Positions 9,201-21,200 of a stretch of DNA of 64,000 bases are shown piece after piece. Location: positions 575,974 through 639,973 of the forward strand of contig CH002721.1 in the NCBI GenBank assembly GCA_000149265.1, given 5' to 3'. The translations under genes and the position numbers were made by a program. The notes under the pieces are model-generated. The model was not told the origin of the DNA, did not search any database, and saw only the letters and a list, made by a program, of their open reading frames with translations. The DNA comes from Ciona savignyi. Its lineage: Eukaryota; Chordata; Ascidiacea; Phlebobranchia; Cionidae. Numbering within the stretch: position 1 is the stretch's first letter; every line of letters starts with the position of its first letter.

Positions 9201-12200
9201 ATTAATTATTTAGAGTCGTTTGAAAATGGGTTTGTATATTAACGGAGTGTAATGGAGTTTTGCTGCCAATATTGCGAAAGCGGTCATGGCATTTAAGAGA
9301 AAATGATTCTAATCTTCAAGGTATTAAAATCGCGTGGACTCATTTCTTACTCAATAAAAACTGCTCAGACAAGCGTAACAGCTCAAACAAAAACATTAAA
9401 CATTTCACGCCAATGAAACGAATTCAAAATATATTAAAAACCGTGTGTATTGAAATTGCTTATTTTTAAAATCTAAACGTGAACACTGAACACAATTGCT
9501 CGAAACTTCAAATTTAACGTTAAAAACGCAGAAGCAGGAATTGAACGAAATTCCGTTTAAACTGGGTCGCATTCAGAGAATTTTTTTACCGAGCCAAGTT
9601 TCGAACCCATGATGGGCTCGTCACCAAGACTGTTTTTTATATAAGAGTCGGTATATGTATCGGTCGCGGCATCTAGAGAATTGCCAGCTTGTGAGTAGCG
9701 GCTTTGAAAGGTCGCCACCCTGGCGCGGTCGGCTCGCTCTGAACATCCGAACTGTTGACTCTCGTGTCAACCGCGCATTATAAGCGAGCTATGAATGCGC
9801 CGCTTGTAGATACGTTGACGCAATGCTAAGCCAAACACACACTGGCAAACAGATTATTCACCAAAGTAGTAAGGAACATCAATTACATTGGTTTGTCAAC
9901 GGAAAGGTTGATGTTTTGGTATTGTTTTATTGCTGAATACCGCCTTGTTTATGTTTACTTTATGCTGGATGGAGTCATTTCCTAAGTTTACATAATCGGG
10001 TAAGGAGAAATGTTCTTAACCACATCTGAGCGACTATTGTATAAGGGCCGACGCCACATTTCGTTATAAGCTGTGGCTAATACATTTGTACCACGTGCGC
10101 TTGTATTTAGGACGAAATTAGTGCATAATCCCTAATCGTGTGGCGGCTGGGATTGGATTGTTTGGGTCGAAATTCAAACGGATTAAACATGGCCCTGGGT
10201 TGGAGTTGACTGTTCAATACAGGTCGATCCACTTGGTAGTACAAGGGGATTGCAATGTACGCAGCTCGGTGACTGGATTGGAATATAAACAAGGTCGCAT
10301 CGGTCTCTCGTTCGAACCATGTTCTATTTCTGGGTAAGCCGATTTAACTGCGCGGATCAAAATAAATACGAAATCCGAAGGGGCAGTGAGCTGTGCGCGG
10401 ATGTGGACTTTTGCCCCGGGAGTTGTCTTTGAATTGTGACGGCTGCGACAGCGCTTCTAAACAGGCGAAAGAATGCGAAACACCCGCTCATCATATCCCA
10501 TGAAAAGATTAAATAAACCACTTACGTAGAGCTGCTGCCGACGAATCAGAAATGTGATTGTGGGTACGTCTTTGTGGAGGAGCTTTGATGCCTCGGTCAT
10601 TGATGCGACTGGGGAACCGTTGATCTAAAAGCAAACTCTGTTAATCCTTGATCGTGCGTTCCTGCACAGTACCGTGAGCAGTTGTGGCAACGCAGCCTAA
10701 TTAAAACCGTTTCCGAGAATCAGGTTTCGACCGGAATATACCGGTTCGTGATCGTGGGGAGATATGAAGCATTGTGTATTGCGCGTTCGGTCACTTGTCC
10801 TATGTTGCGGGTGGGAATCAACGCTTGTTTGCACATCTGACAACATTCCGCGGCGACGCAATCACATTTAAAGTGTTTATTAGTGGGAACCAGTGTGTTG
10901 TCAAATACTGCATACGAAGCTGCAATTTCGTTGGGAATTCCTGTTTGCGAGATAGCCGATCGTAGCCGGCGGGTCTGACGTCAATTTTGCGTTTAATAAA
11001 CAGGACGTGGTCGAAATAGATGAGCACATAACGCGATCTAATGCCGAAAAGTAATTGGATTTGGAGAGAGGCCATGTTATGGCGAGGTCGTCGCCGATTA
11101 CTGTCTGCTTGAATAGAGCTAAAGCGCATTTCGTAATTTATTCTTGTCAAAACCGACTTGATTTTGCTGCCCGGACGGACGGAGCTATTCATTAGCCTTT
11201 TCGCTCGTTAATCAACATACGACGAATACCGTGCGCCTGAAGCTTTGAGCCTCTCAGCGTTGCTACTGCTAAGTGAAACACATTCCGACCGGATTACCGA
11301 ATTAACCTTGTAACTCGCTGTGTGGAATATGCGTTTGGTTTAAGCTGCTGTTGCCTGCGTAGCCGCACTCGACCGAAAGTACGTGATGCCATAACCGTGA
11401 AGAAGATTATATGTATTGCCATTTGCCAGTATTGGGACTGTACTGCCGTAAATACGTTGCCGCATGCCCGTACATGGCAAGCAGACCTCTAGCTGACATG
11501 TAGTTATTGATGGATGCACCACGTGCGCACTGTTAAATCGTGTTTTGCTATGCCCCGTGAACGACCGTCGATCAGAGGATTTGAATGACATTTTAAAACC
11601 GAGCTGCGGCGTAGAGCGGCTTATCTCTAGTCGGACACAACAGCAGCGATTTGGCGGCTTTGTTGCATCATAAGCCGTTGTGTCAGTCGTCAAAACCAAC
11701 CATCAATCAATCAAGCGTCATTCGCCCGACTGGCCCAACTGCAAGCCGACGGGTTCAGACCAGATAAACCTGTCCAACTCATTCCCTCGCATGTTATACA
11801 CTTCGCCTGTCAGTTCTAGACGGTTTGATTGATTGATGGGATATGACTGGGCAAAGCAAACTTCGTTACGAATCTATCCTCGTCGAACGCAATGACATTG
11901 AGATCAACAACGAATCTTCCACGAAACCGCGTCGGTCGCGCCGCATTACAATCAAGGACAGGCAATACCACCCGATGCAGTCACGATCCCATGCGTCATA
12001 TACCTCGCCAGAGAACCAACAATATTTACAACTCATACCTTTCCAGGACTTAATTAGGCGTTGGGCGTATTGTACTAGAAACGTTATTAATTTCCAGAAA
12101 TAGAAAACATGATTTACCTTCACAATCTGGTCCCCGGACTGAATGCTGTGCGACTTTTCGGCGATTGAGAACGGAGCAACCTGGTTAAAAATTCGGGGTT

Positions 12201-15200
12201 AAAATTATAAATAGTCAATGGGCTATAAAGGGGAACCACAGTCGTTTATACTAGTGGTTATAAAGGAGAAAATGTTAAAGATAAGGTGAGCCGACAAACT
12301 CGACTAAAAGCCGGAAAATTTTCGCTGGACGTTTCTTACAAGCTTAATATACATTGTTATGCTATATTGGCGATAATCGGGCCTGATAATCGCCGATTGT
12401 CAGCTGGTCCGTTAAAATAACACAGCGGCGGCTAAATACAGCGTTTAACATGACTTCTTTTTATTGCTTTGTTTCCACCGTTAAATATAAAGTGACGTGT
12501 TAAATGGCAAGACCGTAAAACATGCGACTGGTATGTTGTGGTAGGGATTACTATCCGTAAACAAGCCAGGAATAAGTGAAATAAGCGAACAAGCTATGGT
12601 TGGTATGTGTATATCAGTGGAAAGCGATACCCGATACCGAGTTAACGCTAAACAGCCTCTTAGCATCGGAGTTAAATAACCATCCGGGCCCGAAAGCGGT
12701 AAGAAATACCGGAAAGATAAAGAAAGTTGTAGACTATCCGCCGATGTTGCGAAACACAATGGCAGCCACTTCAGAAAACGGATAGTTTTGCGAACGACGC
12801 TGCGGTTCAGGAATTCAAACTCTCCACGAGAGAATAACAACTGGCTTCGAAATCCAGGTTATTTATATACAAGTCCGACCATGCGAGGGACAACAAAAAC
12901 TTGGACCGAATTAAGGGTGACGTAATCGCTACTTATGGCTGGGCCAGACAGAGCTGGGGGAAGGGTGAAGTAAATATTGGAGGGGTACGGCGGGGGCCAT
13001 TGGGGCAAAGCGGGGGTGATTAGGGACACGGCGGGGACCACTGGAGCAAGGCGGGGGGAAAGGGGGGTGAACTACTGGCGCGGTTCGATAACGTGAACTT
13101 CGCTTTGTTGCCAGTCGCAAGCATCAACCACTTAGTACGGCGGGTTGGTCAACTAATGCAACCGCTGGCTCCGGTTGAAACGGAAAGGGAAACTTGTTGC
13201 TATAACGAAGATTGATAAGGTCAGGTAGTGGCCGCAACACAGGTACTTCCTGGTAGCAACCAAAGGACCTTGCATCAGTTTGTACTGCCCGTCATTCAAC
13301 CGCGCTATGGGCGAACTCTTATATGAGCAAATATTATGAGAAAAATGCATAAAAACAATTCCGAAGCGATTTGAGTTCCTAATAAGTTGATGAACGGCGG
13401 AGCTAAAAAAATACGGAAAACCAGCACCATAACTACCACAAAAGAAAACCAATGCTACAATTGTGACGTTAAAATCAGCAGAATGACGTATTCATAAATC
13501 TGCCCAGTTACCGATTTTACAATCGGCAGCGAAATACAGTAAGGTAAAAAGAGCAGAAGCAGTAAAAAATTAAAACTAAAGATGGCTGGACGTTCAAAGA
13601 ATTCCAAATAATGGTCACATCAAAGACATAATGTTGGCTTACGATAGCCACCGTATGAACGCAGTAAACAAAACTACTATTTCGGCAGGCCTGGTAAACA
13701 AAAGGCTGGACGTTTGTTTAATGATGGAAGACGATAAATATACATTCGGTGTATCAAAAAGCTTCGCGTAACTTATCGATTAGTGTTGGCACCGGGCAGG
13801 TCGTTTGATCCGCTCCGTTTTATATTGATTCATTTGACCGTGCGTCGAGTTATTCGCAGAAGGGACACAAGTTGTTTTAGAAACATTAACCGCATAACCG
13901 TGTGTTAATTGCTCGCTTTATACTATGCTCAAATCGACGGGCGGATAATGAACGGAATGTGTATTGATCGCGGATTGCGACGGAATTCTCCGGCGTGCGG
14001 AAAGCGTTGAATGACGTTAAACACTTCCATCTGAACCTCAAGATATGCTTTGCTATAACAATGGGGCTTGCTGTTCGGCGCGACAACTATATGCGTTGCA
14101 GACATTGGCGTGTGGGTAGTGGGGATTCAATACTGCCTTGTTTGGGGAATTAAATGCCAAAGATGGCGGTCATAGGGTTGGGATTCGGGTATTAGGGCGG
14201 GGAAGGTATACGATGTCTCGGGTACAGGCCAACGCAGAGTGCAGACATACGCGGCGTTGTTCGAAGCGGTTCTGCGTCGTAGGTTTGATAAGGAAGATAT
14301 GCAGAGCCAGATCATGGCGCATAACGAAGCTATCGCATTCCGCTATTACGCTATCCCTGTCCGTACATCAGCCGTATCACACGCCGTAGCAGCAGAGGAT
14401 ATCTCGCTTATCGACTCCGACATCTGGCGAGGGTCGTTTCACCGTCAAGTGCAAGTGGCAAGCTATGAGTTCAAGTTCCCTAACTCGTCAAAATAGACTC
14501 CTTAATAACCGACCGTTCCACATATACAGTAGCACACGTTGGATTAATAGCCGGGTTACGGTTGATATTCCCCCAGGTAAGGGTCCCGTTTCACTCGTCT
14601 CCTACTCATTTGCGGTTCTCGACTGATCTTTGTTATTTCCACGCAAGATGTGATATGAATTGAGGTGAACGCACGTTCGGATACAAGGGAAATCGGTTTC
14701 CTCGAATTGCAGTTCTATCATTGAAATGTGCTGAACCAATACTTAAGTCGTATTAGCAGCCCAATTGGCGACAATACGTTTCTAATTTTGAATGTTCAAA
14801 GACGGAAAAAGTGCGAGATTTTGACCATAATGACAGAGGCCGGGTATTAAGTGTTACAACTGCGCCTATGGTGGATCCGGTGACCTGGAGCGAACTGGCC
14901 ACAGGTGCGCTCGGCGGACAGCAATTAAGGGCCGCTTATAGCTAGGCAGGGCAGCAGGTGGTTAGATTCACGTTGCTCATGTTTCCGAGGCTAATATGCT
15001 GGAAATTGCTCGAAAGAATTGAAAGATGATCACCACAAATAATATCTGTTTTCCTGTGGACTTTACGTCACAAAGCCTCAATGTGACGCAATGCAACAAA
15101 TCCAGGCGAAGAATTTAGGAGCGGTAAACTATAATCCTGTCTATGTTGTACATATACGGAGCTGGTTTCGAAACGGGGGTGCTTAGTTACAAAATCGTGA

Positions 15201-18200
15201 CGTCATGATCTATGTATGTATCAGATAGAGAGAGAGATATTAAGGGCATGCGGTAACTTTGCCCGTCTCGTTTGACACAGATCGCGGTTTGCTGCGAACT
15301 GGTACGCGAACTGAGTCGGTAAATACGGCCTTCTTACTCTTAAGCCGACATACCATCACTTATACCTACTACAGAATGCTTCAGTTCAAAATAACTTACC
15401 TCGCTAACAACAACCCGGACTCGGTCGGAATGTGGGTCTCGCTGGTCTTGCAACATAATTCCGAGTTTTTCCTTCGTTGATGAGCGTTTTAGCACAACCT
15501 CCTGTGAAAATAATACGAATTAAGCCAATTAAAAAAAGAGGAAGCGTCTGGAAATGTTAAATAACAAAATAAGTCTATTTTAAGATTGCTTTATGATACT
15601 TTGTTAAAAGCGAAAGTATTGGATCGTGTTTGACGTTTATCTTTGTTAAAATATCACCCTGTCCGCTTGTTTATATAGAAAATCAAAACAACACGTCACA
15701 CCTGCGCGCTCTCTTAGTAATTTCTGAACAAAAAAACAACCCTCGCTACAATGAAAGGATCAAAAGCTGCGATTCGGGTAAGCGATGCATAAACAAAAGA
15801 GCACGACCCATAGAAGGTGAATGGCGTTTGCGCAGTTGGTCCCAAAAGGGGTTTATCATACTTGGGTGGACTGGAACACGCTTGGCCATTTCCGGGGGCT
15901 GGAAATGAACGGCACGAATGGGGTTCAATACGGGTGGTCCGGATTACCCGCTCTCAAAGTGGCGTTTCTAATTCGCTTTCACGGGGACCGATAGCCACAA
16001 TAACACGTCGCGGGAAGACGTAGAGTGGATAATGTGAAATCAAAACAAATGGGAAGCAGAACCACTTGCGCTCTCGCCCACCCGTTAGTTGAAACGCGCC
16101 AGCAGTTGCGATTTGTCCTGACAAGGCCGATCGCCTAACGCGTTGCTGGACAAGAAGGCATGGCATCTATCACGTTGACGGTACGGCATTCGCCCTTCAG
16201 AAATATTAGCAAATTGAATCTGTTCGCAGTTACCCGTTGTTCACGCAGAGTAGGTTAAAAGAAGCCGACAACGCTGATGACGGATCACGTCCTTAGATCT
16301 TTCGCGGTTACCACATCAAGACTGTTTTAATTTGCGCCGGGTTGCTTTCATTCACGCACTGTTGCACGGGAGCATGACCATAACGAGGTTGCCGGCTTCG
16401 ACGTTCTTCCGGGTCTATTCTCTCCCGTTTCCTCGGCGGAAACTTGACTTTCACCGAACAGCTTTGATTTCGTTTTGTTTATCCTGCTTGTCAACTGTTG
16501 GGGCAATAGAGGGCGTATAGGGAAATGCCGTCGTTGATTTCTAGGCGCCGTTATTAGCATAACACATCTCATACCATACGCCGCCGGTATGGGCTCTGTC
16601 AGCAGGACTGGGCGCGGAGGCCGGTGCCCATCGTTAAGCGATGTAGTTCCTGCGCCACTGTGGCATCTCCGAATAAGCCCGATCTTCGCGGTTCAGAACT
16701 CGCGCGTCGACGGCTATTCTTCGGCCATTATCACAACATCCCACGAGAACCGATACCGATAGAAGCGAGCAGAGGTGAAAGACAACGACGACTGACAGGT
16801 ATGCCAACTCGAGCCAAATCCCTTGGGATGAATGCCCTACTTCATGGTACCAGACAACCTTTCTTTGATGCAATGAACTCCTCAAAACACGATTCCGAAG
16901 TTCTCATGCTTTGAAATGTACCGATTGTGTTTTTTTCGTGACATATCGACCTATGGCGACAGTGATTCCGGCGTCCGATGTGTGAATACTAGTTCGGCAC
17001 AATGAATGCCAGTGACTCCCCGCCCACCTATTCCATGTTGCGCGATGTAATCTCGCCGACCTTTCGACAATTATAACAGAAGCACAAAAGTAAAGGACCT
17101 TGCCGAGGTCGGAGTGATAGCGCCGGGAAACAACAGATCAAGTTTCGCCGCGATTAATCACTGTAATGATACACCGAATGTATACGTTGCCATAGATTTA
17201 CGGGAAACGAAGTCGATTCCTGCACTAATGGGCGGCTAAAGAGAAATGTCATTGCGGCGACTTAAAATACAGAATCTCGTGTGCGTAATTGAATACACTT
17301 TTTCGCCGAAGCAATTGGGTCAGACTTGTAGAAATCCATTTATACAGCAGCAGTCAGATCCGATTAGCGCTTGCTTTAATTTCTGCCCCAAATAGTCTCG
17401 GTTTCCTGATCTTGGCAGCTTGTTTCGGTGCGAACCGGTTTACCTCAATCCCTTTAGCTAGCCCAGCGTGGATCTAATACACCAGCGGCTGCGAACTGAG
17501 ATTGAGCACACAGACTGGCTTTAAATAAAATATAAGTGGCGTGGTGTAATAAGCTTGCCGGATTTTGCGGCCGGTGGCATACGGTGGGAGCGTAAACACA
17601 ATTGCCCTGACGGCCCTCAGCTTAATCCAACCAAACAAGATTACTCACCTCGTATTCGAAGCCAAATACATCGTCTTCATTCTCAGTCATATACGACCTT
17701 CCGAGCGTATCGGCGGAATGGCCGGACAGGTCGGATAAACCGGAGCGAAAGTTCTTGTATCTCATCAGCTCACTGGATGTACGGTGGCGTGTTAGTATAA
17801 CGTTGCTTTAGAGACGAATTGTTTTGTATTGGCATCTGACAATGCACTTACCTCATAATAAGGGCGGATAGGTTCGTCTTGGCATTCTGGCAGTTTTGGA
17901 TCAAGGTCTGGCAGAAGCACAAGCTGTCCTGCACCTGGTTGCTCTGTGTGGCGGTGGCGGGCACATGGGGGGTGCGGGGGGAAGCTTTGAAGCTATTCGA
18001 GGGAGGGATGACGTCATCGACATTGTTTTTAGTTGCTGTCCGCCGAAGGACAACTGTGATCGGCTCTGACGCAGTTTTGAAAGCTTGCGCTGCCTCTTTG
18101 TGCGAGGCCTCCGAAAGGTCCTGCCCGTTCACCTGCAAAACAAAAACCCACATGAAAAATGTGTCGATATCGCCACATCTCGCATTGTTAGGGCAACCGC

Positions 18201-21200
18201 TAGATGAGAAAATAGCTCCTCGCGTTCCTGGATTCTAACCGTTATTTACGGTTCAAGCGTTATATGGTCGCTTGTGCCACAGACGACATGCGACCGATAT
18301 GAATCTGAAATGTTAAGTAATTACCGGCAACAACATGCCTCCGCCTGAGAGCCCAATGTTAGGAGAAACATCGCTGCCCGTAACAAACAAAGTTCAGCAT
18401 AGTAATTCTAGCTTATCGGGTCGTCTCGGCATGCCAGAAGGTAACTGCGCTTTGTCGGGGGTGATAGCGGAATTCAATTAGCAGAAAACGGAACGCGCGG
18501 AATTCCCGCAACTATCCCATGAAGACACCATACCTCGAGAACATGGGAAACCGTACAAAGTAGGGATTATTATCTTAACGCGCAAATCCGAAAGGTTAAC
18601 GTTTAAGAACGTCTTATTATCAATGGCATATGCACGGTTTAGGTGTAAAATTAGACATGCGTTCGTTCTTGCAAGCCGGCAATTTGGTCCATGCTGATAC
18701 CAGCATATTAATTTGGTTAATGCCACACACATCTTTCGCTGCACGTTTGAAACTAATTGGAAATTAAAGCGGACATTTCCACACTCATCGCACAGCGGGC
18801 GTTATAAGGAGGTTCAAAGTTGTTTGATCATTACTGGTTATGAGAGGAGCGCCTTGCAATTTGGCAAAACCTTGTACCGAGGTCGTTACGATTACCGGCT
18901 TAGTGCGACATAATTGCTCAAGTGCTGCCTTCGAACTGGCAAAATGTGAACAACAGCTCGTGCTGCTCATGAATATGCGACTCGAAAACTTGATTTACGG
19001 GGCTGTGTAAACGACTTTCGATTAGTTGATTGTGAAAGTGATGGATTGAACATAAAAAGCTGTTCGTATAAGATGAGTTATGCACGCGTCAAGCCCGAAC
19101 TGTCCTATGATACATGGACGATGGGCAATTCCCCTGGCACGTCAAAATCATTAGGCAATGCAGTGGCGGTCCCGTCGGGCGCTAACAAGACAATTCCATT
19201 AAACGCCGAGTCTTAGAAAACCCGACGTAAATGGAAGGCCATTGTTGGCGAGTTTTTGTTCCGATGGGACGGTCAGTAATGTCGATAATGATTCGATAGT
19301 ACCGCGCGGCGTTTACTGAATGAAGCAGCATTTACTGTCCATTAATGCCGTGTTAACGTCATAGAGGCGATTTACGAGCGTCCAGGTGACGTAATACGCG
19401 TTAAAACATATGTCGTGCGCCAAGTAAATTACCGGTATATAACCATAATCCCTCATACTTGTAAGAAGGAAATGTGTTACAGCCGATGTGCATATTTAAC
19501 AGTTAATCTATAATGAACAGTCTGTCAGTAGCGACCGTTGCGACCGAAACTTTAGAAATCTAATCGCGTTTACCACAAAAGATGCACCCCCTACAAATCT
19601 TAAGATGTAACGACACTAATCGGACGATTATCCGCGGTTCTCTGCGTCTTCACCAAATTGAAGGGACATGGTTAGGTTGTCGACGACTGCTGCGTTTAAT
19701 CCCGAGCAAAAGCTTCAAATGATTAGGTTCTCCGGGCAGCGCTCGCATAATTTCACATCTGGACACGTTTGCCGATCTCATTATATCGGTGCGAGGCCAG
19801 GGGTCATGTCAGGATCGTGTCCTTGTCAATCAGCGACCTTGGGAATCCGATTAACCATCCTTGGACTAAAATAAGATTTCTAGAACATTCTGGCATCCAT
19901 GCCAGCCGGTTATATTGAACTCCATACCTAACACGTTGACTCAGAAGAATATCGCGACTTATTCGATTAATTCAACGGTCGTTTATAGTTCATGAGGGTA
20001 AGTGCTTCCCCCGGGGACAGCCGCACTTCGATGCTGGTTTCTCGCCATAAGTAACCAAATAGCAACAAGCTGCTTGACCTCTGAAATCTCGTTACACAAC
20101 AAAACCTGACACTTGTGTTGTAGGCCGCTAAGCAAGCATTGTTTGCCTGTAATGGGGTCATGCACTGCTTCACCTTTTCGCGGCCCTGCAGAAAAGCCGA
20201 AGCCGCCAAACACAACTTTGCTTTCAGTTGGTAATGTCCGTTATTCTGTTGGTAGTGTATGACGCCGTATTTAAGCTCTCGGACAACGGTATTTTGTTAT
20301 AAGCGACATGAATCCGAGTCGATTTGAAATCGAAGCGATATTTCTCACGCGGGTCGACTGTCTCGCGCCTGAGAACGCGGCGAAGGGAGGACAGTTTACT
20401 CCGAGCCCGAAACCGGCGCCGTCAAGGACTTTAGCGCAGTGTGTAAGTGGCTCGTGACGTGCCAGGCTATGCTGAGCTGAGGCATGGGAGCCGACATAGT
20501 GGCACTACACATTATTATGCTGGGAGATGCGGGTATAGCAGAGCGATGGCCACCCTTTCCCATCGACTGCGGATTCGCGTAGCAACGGTTCGAGTCCACT
20601 GAGTTTCAACGTGTAAACTAACCCGAGTGGAAGCACTTTAACAAAAAACAAGAGTCGACGAACACTTGTACAATTCAATCAAGTAGGTGAGCAAGATAAA
20701 CCGTACGAATAGCACGTTAACAGTATTATGTAAAAACGTGATTTCATGTGTTATTTTGGCCACATTACAGCAATACTGTATGTCATGGGCAACTTAGTCT
20801 TTGGCGGGTGCTCGCACGGTACTGTTCGTGTATATTCTGACAAGCGTCAACAAATAAATAACTGTGAAAAAAAGAATCGTGGTTTATGAATTTTACTCCC
20901 AAGAACAGTTGTGTGGACTGCGAAGGCAACTCCAAACCTTGACGCGCTATAACTATTGTAGCTCTCGACTTCTCCGAGATTTCCCTTCATTGGCAGATTA
21001 GCGTGACGACTGCGAGGTACGGAAATAAGCGACATTGATATCAGACGACGCGACCATTGTTCGGCGGCAGTGTTATGAGCTGTATTAAACTTTGCGCCAT
21101 AAATCAACATTAATTATCGCTTACAATGTCGTAACACCGAATCCCGGAACAGTTGAACGAAAACAACCATTAGTTCCTTGTGCGAGAAGTAACGATACGT

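Larger units (their letters stand above)
10625..17648 (-). other. PDZRN introns between the PDZ2 exons (CpG-rich, repeat-free)
   Basis: Introns interrupted only by the 12118-12180 and 15400-15501 exons. GC and CpG content look unusually high for ascidian introns. A G-rich tract lies at 12948-13075 and an inverted pair of TGATTGAT-containing sites at 11701-11714 / 11825-11838. CRE octamers lie at 10976 and 15198. I see no additional exon. Confidence 0.6.

Noticed and set aside
19983-20215. Minus-strand frame with [13 protein letters not shown], considered as the missing PDZ1 GLGF exon
   Set aside because: After the loop-like motif nothing follows the PDZ pattern (no hydrophobic strand, no GDxIxxVN lead-in), and there is no convincing acceptor before it.
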